This document shows, piece after piece, positions 15,099 through 22,816 of a stretch of DNA of 22,816 nucleotides. The stretch spans positions 1-22,816 of the forward strand of contig CBIFWW010000045.1 in NCBI GenBank assembly GCA_966186435.1. The letters are read 5' to 3'. Made by a program: the position numbers and the translations under genes. The notes under the pieces were generated by a model that was given only the letters and a program-made list of their open reading frames with translations, made no database searches and was not told where the DNA came from. Positions within the stretch are counted from its first letter, which is position 1; each line of letters starts with the position of its first letter. This DNA is from CBIFWW01 sp966186435. GTDB lineage: Bacteria > Pseudomonadota > Gammaproteobacteria > Enterobacterales > Enterobacteriaceae.

Positions 15099-18000
15099 GA
15101 TTTATCACTCAAGGCTAAAGCATCACTCTGGCGGGTGCGGCGGGCAAAACGCTGGCGCAGCCGGTCAAAGAACAGGTACACCACCGGGGTAGTGTATAAC
15201 GTTAAAAGCTGGCTCATCACCAGGCCACCGGCAATGATGATCCCCAGGGGTTGGCGCAGTTCGGCCCCGTCGCCGCTGGTGAGCACCAGTGGCAGGGCAC
15301 CAAACAGCGCCGCCAGGGTGGTCATCATAATCGGGCGGAAGCGCAGTAGGCTGGCCTGGAAGATGGCTTCTTGCGGGCTGAGGCCGCCTTTGCGCTGGGC
15401 GTCGAGGGCGAAGTCCACCATCATGATGGCATTCTTCTTCACTATCCCAATCAGCAGCATAATCCCTATTAAGGCAATCAGGCTGAAGGGGGCGTTAAAC
15501 AGTTCCAGCGCCAGCAGGGCGCCTACCCCGGCGGAAGGCAGGGTAGAGAGAATGGTCAGCGGGTGGATATAGCTTTCATACAGTACCCCCAGCACGATAT
15601 ACACCGTGGCGATGGCGGCGATAATCAACACTATTTGGTCATTCAGGGTTTGCTGGAATACCTGCGCCGTCCCGGCCCACACCCCACGCACGCTGCTCGG
15701 CACCCCAAGGGTGGTCATGGCGCGGTCAATGGCATCGCTGGCTTCAGAGAGGGATACCCCGTCAGGCAGGTTAAAGGAGACGGTGGCCGCAGCCGACAAC
15801 CCCTGGTGGTTAACAGACAGGGGCGCGTTGGCCGGCTGCCATTTGGCAAACCAGGAGAGCGGCACCGGCTTGCCTTCTTTATTAATTACATTCATCAGGT
15901 TTAACGCGCTGATGTCCTGGGTATAGCGCGGATCGACCTCCATCACCACATGGTACTGGTTCAGGGGCTGGTAAATAGTGGAGACCTGGCGCTGGCCAAA
16001 GGCGTTATTCAGCAGGTTGTTGGCATCGCTGGCGCTGATCCCTAGCCGGGCCATGCTGTCACGGTCGTACACCAGATCCATTTCCGAGCCTTTATCCTGC
16101 TGATCGGAACTGACATCCGCCAGTTGGGGCAACTTGCTCAAGGCGGCGGTGACCTTCGGCGCCCAGGTGCGCAGATCCGCCAGATCGTCCGATAACAGGG
16201 TGTATTGGTAGCCGCCGTTAGACTGGCGCCCCCCCACCCGGATATCCTGCACCGCCATTAGGAACAGGTTAGCCCCCGGCTCTTTGGCCAGCTTTTTGCG
16301 CAGCCGGTCGATAATTTGCTGGGCGCTCTCTTTGCGCTCGCTAAGGGGCTTGAGGGTGATAAACATCATCCCGCTATTGGTGCGCGAGCCACCGGTAAAG
16401 CCGGTGACGTTATCCACCGATTTATCGTCGCGGATAATCTTCATAAAATCTTGCAGCTTGCCGCGCATCGCCTGGAACGAAATGCTCTGGTCTGCCTGGA
16501 TATTACCCATGATCACCCCGGTGTCTTGCTCCGGGAAGAACGTTTTCGGGATGGCAATATACAGCCAGACGTTGAGGGCGATGGTGGCAATCAGCACCAT
16601 TCCGGTGAGTTTGGCATGGCGCAGCGCCCATCTTAGTGAGCGGGCGTAGCCCTCCTGCACCGATACCAGCACCCGACCAAAGCCACGGTTGCGCTTCGGG
16701 GTATGACTCGGGGTGGCCTTAAGCAACCAGCCGCACATCATCGGTGTCAGGGTGAGGGAGACGAGCAGTGAAATCCCAATCGCCACCGCCAGCGTCACCG
16801 AAAACTCGCGGAATAATCGGCCGGGCAGCCCGCTCATCAGCAGCAGCGGCAGGAACACCGCTACCAGCGACAGGCTCATGGAGAGCACGGTAAAGCCCAC
16901 CTCGCGCACCCCCTGCAATGCCGCCTGGAGCGGTTTCATCCCGGCTTCCAGATGACGGGCGATGTTCTCCAGCACCACAATGGCATCATCCACCACAAAC
17001 CCGGTAGCGATGGTCAGGGCCATCAGCGACAGGTTATTCAGGCTGAAGCTACACAAATACATGGCGGCAAAAGTACCAATCAACGACACAGGCACCGCTA
17101 CTGCCGGGATCAGGGTTGCCCGGCCCGAACGCAGGAACAGGAACACCACCAGGATCACCAGCGCGATGGAGATAACCAGAGTTTGCTCCACTTCAGCCAG
17201 CGAGGCGCGAATGGTGGGTGAACGATCCTGGGCCACCTGCAAATCAATAGAGGCCGGGATGGTGTCCCGCAGCATCGGTAGTTGTGCACGGATGCGATCG
17301 ACGGTTTCGATAATATTGGCGTCAGCGGATTTACGTACCATCAGCAGGATAGCTGGCTTGGCGTTGGTCATCCCGGCGTTGCGGGTGTTCTCGACGGAAT
17401 CTTGCACTTCAGCCACATTGCTGAGTTTCACCGCTGCCCCATTGTTGTAATGGATGATCAGCGGGGCATACTCTGCGGCGGTGGTGATTTCATCATTGGT
17501 TTGCACCTGCCAGCGATGGCTGCTGTCCTCAACGGCCCCCTGAGGGGTGCGCACGTTGGCCTTGCTGATGGCGGTACGCACCTGATCGAGGGAAACCCCT
17601 TGGTTAAACAGCGCCTGGGGGTTTAACGACACCCTTACCGCCGGGAGGGAGCTGCCGCCCACATCTACTTCACCCACCCCGTTTATCTGCGAAATAGTTT
17701 GCGCCAGACGGGTTGAGGCGAAGTCATAGAGCTGGCCCTGGGAGAAGGTATTGGAGGTTAGCGTTAGGATCATGATTGGCATGTCCGACGGGTTGGCTAT
17801 CCGGTACGTGGGGCGGCTCGGCATCCCGGAAGGCAGCAGGCTTTGGGCGGCGTTAATGGCCGCCTGCACATCGCGGGCCGCGCCGTTAATGTCGCGGTTG
17901 AAGTCAAACTGCAAAATAATCCGCGTACTGCCGAGCGAGCTGGAGGAGGTCATTTCATTGACTCCCGCCACCCGGCCTAAGGCCCGCTCCAGCGGGGTAG

Positions 18001-18190
18001 CAATCGAGGAAGCCATAGTTTCCGGGGCAGCCCCCGGCATTGAGGCGCTAACCATGATCACCGGGTAATCCACCTGGGGCAGGGGCGCCACCGGCAGCAA
18101 TTTCAGGCCAAGCACGCCGCACAGCACAATCGCCACCGAAAGCAGGGTAGTGGCAATGGGCCGGTGGATAAACAGGGCGAAAAACTTCAT
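15095..18190 (-). CDS. mdtC: Multidrug efflux RND permease subunit MdtC
   Basis: Proton-driven resistance-nodulation-division pump subunit, 1031 residues. It acts as a heterotrimer with MdtB (2 MdtB : 1 MdtC in E. coli) and the adaptor MdtA to expel bile salts, novobiocin and similar compounds through an outer-membrane channel. TM1 is near residues 10-30. TM4 contains IATGFVVDDAIVV with relay acids D401/D402. GIVKKNAIMMVDFAL and RFRPIMMTTLAALFGALPL mark the C-terminal half. The periplasmic porter/docking loops are full length. The start codon overlaps the mdtB TAA by one base (TAATG, 18190), and its stop overlaps mdtD. No break or frameshift was seen. Confidence 0.98.
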   Translation of the reverse strand: MKFFALFIHRPIATTLLSVAIVLCGVLGLKLLPVAPLPQVDYPVIMVSASMPGAAPETMASSIATPLERALGRVAGVNEMTSSSSLGSTRIILQFDFNRDINGAARDVQAAINAAQSLLPSGMPSRPTYRIANPSDMPIMILTLTSNTFSQGQLYDFASTRLAQTISQINGVGEVDVGGSSLPAVRVSLNPQALFNQGVSLDQVRTAISKANVRTPQGAVEDSSHRWQVQTNDEITTAAEYAPLIIHYNNGAAVKLSNVAEVQDSVENTRNAGMTNAKPAILLMVRKSADANIIETVDRIRAQLPMLRDTIPASIDLQVAQDRSPTIRASLAEVEQTLVISIALVILVVFLFLRSGRATLIPAVAVPVSLIGTFAAMYLCSFSLNNLSLMALTIATGFVVDDAIVVLENIARHLEAGMKPLQAALQGVREVGFTVLSMSLSLVAVFLPLLLMSGLPGRLFREFSVTLAVAIGISLLVSLTLTPMMCGWLLKATPSHTPKRNRGFGRVLVSVQEGYARSLRWALRHAKLTGMVLIATIALNVWLYIAIPKTFFPEQDTGVIMGNIQADQSISFQAMRGKLQDFMKIIRDDKSVDNVTGFTGGSRTNSGMMFITLKPLSERKESAQQIIDRLRKKLAKEPGANLFLMAVQDIRVGGRQSNGGYQYTLLSDDLADLRTWAPKVTAALSKLPQLADVSSDQQDKGSEMDLVYDRDSMARLGISASDANNLLNNAFGQRQVSTIYQPLNQYHVVMEVDPRYTQDISALNLMNVINKEGKPVPLSWFAKWQPANAPLSVNHQGLSAAATVSFNLPDGVSLSEASDAIDRAMTTLGVPSSVRGVWAGTAQVFQQTLNDQIVLIIAAIATVYIVLGVLYESYIHPLTILSTLPSAGVGALLALELFNAPFSLIALIGIMLLIGIVKKNAIMMVDFALDAQRKGGLSPQEAIFQASLLRFRPIMMTTLAALFGALPLVLTSGDGAELRQPLGIIIAGGLVMSQLLTLYTTPVVYLFFDRLRQRFARRTRQSDALALSDKS

Positions 18191-21100
18191 TACGCCCCCT
18201 GGTGCTTACGAGCAAACCGCGCGCGGGTGGCAATTGCCAGGCGGTCAAACAGCAGGTAGATCACCGGGGTGGTAAACAGGGTTAACACCTGGCTCACCAG
18301 TAGCCCCCCCACCATGCCTATCCCCAAGGGGCGGCGCAGTTCGGCACCCACCCCGGTGCTGAGCATCAGCGGTAACGCCCCCAGCAGGGCCGCCAGGGTA
18401 GTCATCAGGATTGGCCGGAAGCGCAGCAAACAGGCTTGATAAATCGCTTCCCGTGGATTCATGCCCTGTTCGCGCTCTGCGGCGAGGGCGAAGTCGATCA
18501 TCATGATGGCGTTTTTCTTGACGATCCCGATCAGCAGAATAATACCGATAATGGCAATCACATCCAGCTCACTGCCGGCAATCAACAGCGCCAGCAGCGC
18601 CCCCACGCCCGCCGTCGGCAGGGTAGAGAGGATGGTGATCGGGTGGATAAAGCTCTCGTACAACACGCCCAGCACGATATACATGGCGATAACGGCTGCC
18701 ACGATCAGCCAGATGGTGCTGCCCAACGCCGCCTGGAAGGCCAGGGTGCTGCCCTGGAACTGGGTGGTGATATCTTCCGGCAGTTGCAGCTGGTTTTCCG
18801 CCTGGGTGATAGCTTTGACCGCATCCCCGAGGGAATAGCCGTCTGGCACGTTAAAGGAGATGGTGGTGGACGGGAACTGATCCAAATGGTTGATGGTGAG
18901 CGGACCAAAGCGTTGCTCCACTTTGGCGATGGCACTGAGCGGTATGGTGCCGCCGGCGCTGCTCACCAGGCGAACATTGTCCAGCGCACTTAGCCCCGGG
19001 GTGGTGCTGGTGTCATGTTCCAACACCACGCGGTATTGGTTGGCCTGGGTATAGATGGTGGAGATCAGCCGCTGGCCGAAGGCGTTATATAAGGCGTTAT
19101 CCACATCGGCCATGGTGATCCCCAGGCGGCTGGCGCTGGCCCGGTCAACATTGACGTAAGCCACCAGCCCCTGATCCTGCCAGTCGCTGCTCACATCGGA
19201 AAGCTGAGGCAGAGTTTTAAGTTCGTTCATTAACTGCGGCACCCAGGTGCTGAGTTCATCCAGCGAGGTGGTTTGCAGGGTGAACTGGTACTGGGTACGG
19301 CTGGCCTGGGTGTCGATGGTCAGATCCTGCACCGGCTGCATATACAGTGCCACCCCCGGAATGTTGGCGGTGCTCTCGGTCAGGCGTTCAATCACTTTAC
19401 CCACCCGGTCGTCCCGCTGATTTAACGGCTTGAGGATGATCTGCATCCGGCTGCTGTTCAGGGAAGCGTTAGTGCCATCCACCCCGGTAAAAGAGGTAAT
19501 ACTCTCCACCGCGGGATCTTTCAGGATCTGATCCGCCACCCGATGCTGGCGCTCGGCCATATTGGCGAAGGAGCTGGATTGCGGGGCCTGTAGGGTGGCC
19601 TGGATAATGCCGTTATCCTGGATCGGGAAGAAGCCTTTCGGGATAAACACCCACAACAGCACCGTCAGGGCCATGGTGCCCAGCGCCACACCAAGGGTCA
19701 GCCACGGGTGGTTGAGTACCCGGCTCAGGCCGTGGCCGTAGCGTTCAATCACCCAATCAAAGAAGCGTTCTGAGGCCCGCGAGAAGCAGTTTTGTTTACG
19801 CAGGGATTCATGGCTTAACATGCGGGCGCACATCATTGGCGTTAGGGTCAGGGAGACGACTGCGGAAATCAATATCGCCACCGCCAGGGTGACCGCAAAC
19901 TCGCGGAACAGGCGGCCGACGATATCGCCCATAAACAGCAGCGGGATCAGTACCGCAATCAACGAGAAGGTGAGGGAGATAATGGTAAAGCCGATCTCTC
20001 CGGCCCCTTTAAGGGCGGCGGCCAGCGGTTTTTCGCCTTTCTCGATATAGCGCGAAATATTCTCGATCACCACGATGGCATCATCCACCACAAAGCCGGT
20101 GGCAATGGTCAGGGCCATCAGTGTCAGGTTGTTGATTGAGAAATCAAGCAACACCATGGCGGCAAAAGTCCCCACCAGGGAGAGCGGCACCGCCACCGCC
20201 AGGATAATGGTGGCCGGGACGTTACGCAGGAAGATATAGATGATCATCACCACCAGGGCGATGGCCAGCATCAGTTCAAACTGGGTATCACTTACCGAGG
20301 CGCGGATATTGTTAGTGCGGTCAGACACCAGCTCCATCTTGACGGATTTTGGCAGGGTTTGAGTCAGCGCCGGGAGCATCTGGCGGATGCTGTCAGCGGT
20401 GGCAATGATATTGGCCCCCGGCTGGCGCTGGACGTTCATCACAATGGCCTGTTTTTTGTTAGACCAGGCTCCAAGCCAGGCGTTTTCCGCCCCTTGCTCC
20501 ACGGTGGCAATATCCCCCAAACGTACCGGTGCGCCATTCTGATACGCCACCACCAGGTCGCGGTATTCGGCGGCGGTTTTCATCTGGTCGTTAGCCCCAA
20601 AGGTGATGGAGCGGGTCGGGCCATCAAGGCTACCTTTGGGAGAGTTAACGTTGGCACTGCTGATGGCGGTGCGCACCGCCTCGCTGGTTAAGCCTAATGC
20701 CGCCATCGCCGGGGCATTCAGTTTAACCCTTACCGCCGGGCGCTGGCCGCCGGAAAGCGTCACTAAACCGACGCCGGAAACCTGGGAGATTTTCTGCGCT
20801 ACCCGGGTTTCCAGCATATCTTCAACCTGGGTCATCGGCAGGGCGCTGGAGGTCACCGCCAGGGTCATGATCGGCGGATCTGCCGGGTTCACCTTGCTGT
20901 AGACCGGCGGGTTTGGCAGGTCAGATGGCAGCAGGTTGGTGGCGGCGTTGATAGCGGCCTGCACCTCTTGCTCGGCCACATCGAGGGAAAGCTCAAGGTT
21001 AAACTGCAACACCACCACCGATGCCTCACCGGCACTCTGGGAGGACATCTGTTTCAGGCCGGACATCTGGCCGAACTGGCGCTCTAGCGGCGCAGTGATG

Positions 21101-21312
21101 GCGGAAGTGGTGACGTCAGGGCTGGCCCCCGGGTAGAGGGTCACCACCTGAATAGTGGGGTAATCCACTTCAGGCAGGGCGGAAACCGGCAGGAAGCGGT
21201 AACCCACCAGGCCCGCCAGCAGGATTGCCACCATTAACAGGGTGGTGGCAACTGGCCGCAGGATAAACAGGCGGGATGGCCCGCCGGTGGCGCTTGGCGG
21301 TAGCACCTGCAT
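18190..21312 (-). CDS. mdtB: Multidrug efflux RND permease subunit MdtB
   Basis: Partner RND subunit of MdtC, 1040 residues, the same length as E. coli. The N-terminus MQVLPPSATGGPSRLFILRP precedes TM1 (about 21-38). Relay acids D410/D411 sit in IATGFVVDDAIVVIENI. GDIVGRLFREFAVTLAVAIL, IAIIGIILLIGIVKKNAIMM and RFRPILMTTLAALLGALPLM are the conserved RND blocks. The two large periplasmic loops (about 40-340 and 560-870) are complete. In E. coli MdtB provides most of the proton translocation and MdtC the substrate binding. Its start shares one base with the mdtA stop (TGATG, 21312). Confidence 0.98.
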   Translation of the reverse strand: MQVLPPSATGGPSRLFILRPVATTLLMVAILLAGLVGYRFLPVSALPEVDYPTIQVVTLYPGASPDVTTSAITAPLERQFGQMSGLKQMSSQSAGEASVVVLQFNLELSLDVAEQEVQAAINAATNLLPSDLPNPPVYSKVNPADPPIMTLAVTSSALPMTQVEDMLETRVAQKISQVSGVGLVTLSGGQRPAVRVKLNAPAMAALGLTSEAVRTAISSANVNSPKGSLDGPTRSITFGANDQMKTAAEYRDLVVAYQNGAPVRLGDIATVEQGAENAWLGAWSNKKQAIVMNVQRQPGANIIATADSIRQMLPALTQTLPKSVKMELVSDRTNNIRASVSDTQFELMLAIALVVMIIYIFLRNVPATIILAVAVPLSLVGTFAAMVLLDFSINNLTLMALTIATGFVVDDAIVVIENISRYIEKGEKPLAAALKGAGEIGFTIISLTFSLIAVLIPLLFMGDIVGRLFREFAVTLAVAILISAVVSLTLTPMMCARMLSHESLRKQNCFSRASERFFDWVIERYGHGLSRVLNHPWLTLGVALGTMALTVLLWVFIPKGFFPIQDNGIIQATLQAPQSSSFANMAERQHRVADQILKDPAVESITSFTGVDGTNASLNSSRMQIILKPLNQRDDRVGKVIERLTESTANIPGVALYMQPVQDLTIDTQASRTQYQFTLQTTSLDELSTWVPQLMNELKTLPQLSDVSSDWQDQGLVAYVNVDRASASRLGITMADVDNALYNAFGQRLISTIYTQANQYRVVLEHDTSTTPGLSALDNVRLVSSAGGTIPLSAIAKVEQRFGPLTINHLDQFPSTTISFNVPDGYSLGDAVKAITQAENQLQLPEDITTQFQGSTLAFQAALGSTIWLIVAAVIAMYIVLGVLYESFIHPITILSTLPTAGVGALLALLIAGSELDVIAIIGIILLIGIVKKNAIMMIDFALAAEREQGMNPREAIYQACLLRFRPILMTTLAALLGALPLMLSTGVGAELRRPLGIGMVGGLLVSQVLTLFTTPVIYLLFDRLAIATRARFARKHQGA

Positions 21313-22550
21313 CAGGATTTCGCTCCCTGGCTGGCGTCTTGAGCCGGTTTGCCGCTGGCGGCTTTGGTCTGCTCAGGCTGTACCACTTCTACTTTTGCCC
21401 CTTCGGTCAGGCGGTCGATACCATCGGTAATCACCCGATCCCCGGCGGATACCCCGGCGGTGACCACCACTTTCTGGCTGTCCTGAATACCGGGCACCAC
21501 GGTGTGTTTGCTGACTTTGTTATCACTACCCAAAATCCACACAAAGTGGCCGTCGTTACCCATTTGCAGGGCCGCCGTTGGAATCACCACCGCATTTTGC
21601 TCGGTAGCCACCAGGATACGGGCGTTAACGAACTGGTTGGGGAACAGGGCATCATCCTGATTGTTAAAACGGGCTTTTAGCTTGATGGTGCCGGTGGTGG
21701 TATCGATCTGGTTATCCAGGCTCAACAATGCGCCATCGCTGAGCTTAGTGGTGTTGGTGCGGTCCCAGGCCTCTACCTGCACACGCTGGCCGTTTTTCTG
21801 GGCCTGCACCACGCTGGCGATACTGTTTTCCGGCAGGGTAAACACCAAATCAATCGGATGGGTTTGGGTGAGGATCACAATGCCGTTGGTATCGCCTGTG
21901 GAGATTTGGTTGCCGATATCCACCTGCTTTAAGCCAACCCGGCCATCAATTGGCGCGGTAATCCGGCTCCAGTCCAGCTGAAGCTGGGCGCTGGCGACAC
22001 TGGCCTGGTCAGCCTTCAAGGTACCGGCGGATTCGCTCACCCGGGCCGCCTGGGTATCCAGCTCCTGGCGGGATACCAGGTTGGTTTTCACCAGCTGTTG
22101 ATAGCGGGCTAAATCGCGGCGGGCGTTAGCCAGGGTTGCCTGATCCTTGGCAAGCTGGCCCTGGGCCTGGGCGAGGGCCACTTTAAACTGGCTGGGGTCG
22201 ATTTGCGCCAGTAGATCCCCGGCTTTCACCTGCTGGCCTTCTTTAAAGTTAATCGACATTAGCTGGCCGTCTACCCGGCTACGGACGGTGACGGTATTGG
22301 CAGCGGTGATGGTCCCCAGGCCGTTGAGGTAGTTAGGCACCGATTGGCTGGTGGCGGTGGCGGCCTGCACCGGTGCCAGCGCCCCGCCAGCACGCATCCC
22401 ACGCCGGCCCCCGCCCGCGGATTGATGGCTGGTGGTTTTAGCACCATTACCTTCAGTCGCGCTATGGGTACGCCAGAAAATCAGGGCTGCAAGGATCAAT
22501 ACAGCGACAGCCACAATCAGGAACCAGCGGGAACGGTTTGTACCTTTCAT
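21312..22550 (-). CDS. mdtA: Periplasmic adaptor (membrane fusion protein) MdtA
   Basis: HlyD/AcrA-family adaptor that bridges the MdtBC pump and an outer-membrane channel such as TolC. It has 412 residues. An N-terminal anchor/signal helix covers about 8-26, and a Gly/Ser-rich linker containing GGGRRGMRAGG follows at about 30-57. The lipoyl half-motif SRVDGQLMSINFKEGQQVKAGD spans 91-112. An alpha-hairpin coiled coil runs about 122-192 (ALAQAQGQLAKDQATL, ARRDLARYQQL). The second lipoyl half is ITAPIDGRVGLKQV (197-210). Beta-barrel and membrane-proximal domains complete it, including DALFPNQFVNARI and VIPTAALQMG. It is the first gene of the operon. The Shine-Dalgarno sequence is weak (AAGAAGA, about 8 bases before ATG). 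Confidence 0.98.
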   Translation of the reverse strand: MKGTNRSRWFLIVAVAVLILAALIFWRTHSATEGNGAKTTSHQSAGGGRRGMRAGGALAPVQAATATSQSVPNYLNGLGTITAANTVTVRSRVDGQLMSINFKEGQQVKAGDLLAQIDPSQFKVALAQAQGQLAKDQATLANARRDLARYQQLVKTNLVSRQELDTQAARVSESAGTLKADQASVASAQLQLDWSRITAPIDGRVGLKQVDIGNQISTGDTNGIVILTQTHPIDLVFTLPENSIASVVQAQKNGQRVQVEAWDRTNTTKLSDGALLSLDNQIDTTTGTIKLKARFNNQDDALFPNQFVNARILVATEQNAVVIPTAALQMGNDGHFVWILGSDNKVSKHTVVPGIQDSQKVVVTAGVSAGDRVITDGIDRLTEGAKVEVVQPEQTKAASGKPAQDASQGAKS

Positions 22551-22592
22551 CTTTAACGTCTTCTTTTTCTTAGTATGGGGCGTGATGTTACT

Positions 22593-22630
22593 AGTGTAGA
22601 CAGCATTGTGCGCTGAAAAATGGAGGAAAT
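22593..22630 (-). promoter_or_regulatory. Candidate mdtA operon promoter with BaeR-like box
   Basis: On the minus strand, ATTTCCTCCATTTTTCAG (22613-22630) partly matches the BaeR box I recall (TTTTTCTCCATDATTGGC): the TCCAT core is exact and overall agreement is roughly 12 of 18. It overlaps the position of a -35 element, and TACACT (22593-22598) lies at -10 distance after a 17-base gap from ATTTTT. A poor -35 overlapped by an activator box fits BaeR-dependent activation. The ATG of mdtA is about 43 bases past the -10. This is a motif match only. Confidence 0.35.
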
Positions 22631-22777
22631 ATGGAAGACTGTGTGGAGGGGTCTGAAAGGGGGGTAAGGGGGGATTGGTTGCCGGGGCAGGTATGTGGCT
22701 TTAGTGAAAGGTTCCGTTCCCGGATTTCAGCTGAGATTGGCATATGTTTATGGAGTGCCATGGGTTGCGTGCCTTAA
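22631..22777 (+). CDS. Small unrecognised ORF divergent from mdtA
   Basis: ATG 22631 opens a 48-codon frame ending in TAA at 22775-22777. GGAGG (22622-22626) lies 4 bases before the ATG, a good ribosome-site sequence at a slightly short distance. The predicted peptide begins MEDCVEGSERG, is rich in Gly and Arg, has four Cys, and shows no signal peptide or membrane helix. I do not recognise it. The GGAGG is the complement of the TCC part of the candidate BaeR box, so it may exist for that reason. It could be a chance ORF. Confidence 0.25.
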   Translation: MEDCVEGSERGVRGDWLPGQVCGFSERFRSRISAEIGICLWSAMGCVP

Positions 22778-22816
22778 AGCACCGGCTTTCCTATGTTGCA
22801 CCCGCACCCGGCCCGC

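Noticed and set aside
18436..18993. 185-residue plus-strand ORF within mdtB
   Set aside because: Shadow of a highly conserved RND gene; His/Gly/Asp-rich composition is typical of reverse-strand reading of such genes.
22551..22816. sib/ibs-type toxin-antisense RNA pair expected upstream of mdtA from E. coli synteny
   Set aside because: No short hydrophobic Ibs-like ORF and no repeated sib-like sequence could be read on either strand here.
1..22816. CRISPR arrays, tRNA or rRNA genes, insertion sequences
   Set aside because: No regularly spaced repeats, no cloverleaf-type sequence and no transposase frame or IS end repeats were recognised anywhere in the window.

Overview
The window is a chromosomal stretch of a Gram-negative gammaproteobacterium of the order Enterobacterales. 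The evidence is a complete mdtABCD-baeSR cluster, yegQ, the CyaR small RNA with its CRP site, yegS, and a thiMD operon led by a TPP riboswitch. All of these match, gene by gene, what I recall of the Escherichia coli versions. I cannot name the genus from sequence alone; a Yersiniaceae/Pectobacteriaceae/Hafniaceae-like enteric is possible.

Layout, left to right. (1) 1-6567, minus strand: a two-partner secretion (TPS) locus. An outer-membrane TpsB transporter gene is followed by a large TpsA/CdiA-like filamentous haemagglutinin exoprotein gene that runs off the left edge. This block is visibly AT-richer than the rest and looks acquired. The effector (C-terminal) end of TpsA and any immunity gene lie outside the window. 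(2) 6568-6919: an AT-rich spacer holding divergent regulatory DNA, with the TPS genes reading left and thiM reading right. (3) 6920-8632, plus strand: TPP riboswitch, thiM and thiD. thiM carries a single in-frame TAA at codon 77 but is otherwise full length. (4) 8734-8767: a strong bidirectional terminator shared with yegS. (5) 8769-11440, minus strand: the lipid kinase gene yegS, the small RNA gene cyaR with a CRP box at -41.5, and the tRNA-hydroxylation gene yegQ/trhP. (6) 11573-22550, minus strand: mdtA-mdtB-mdtC-mdtD-baeS-baeR, six genes in which every junction overlaps by 1 or 4 bases, so they form one translationally coupled operon. (7) 22551-22816: the mdtA promoter region with a weak BaeR-like box, and a small unrecognised ORF pointing the other way.

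How they work together. BaeS senses envelope stress and phosphorylates BaeR, which in E. coli activates the operon. MdtA (periplasmic adaptor) and MdtB/MdtC (heteromeric RND pump) export bile salts and drugs through an outer-membrane channel encoded elsewhere; MdtD is a separate MFS exporter. ThiM and ThiD salvage the thiazole and pyrimidine halves of thiamine under TPP feedback. TpsB exports TpsA to the surface, where proteins of this type act in adhesion or contact-dependent competition.

Most notable points: the nonsense codon in a riboswitch-controlled thiM; the non-ATG start of tpsB with an overlapping ATG leader ORF; a compact CdiA-like exoprotein without a VENN motif; and the clear CyaR gene with compensatory stem changes relative to E. 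coli.
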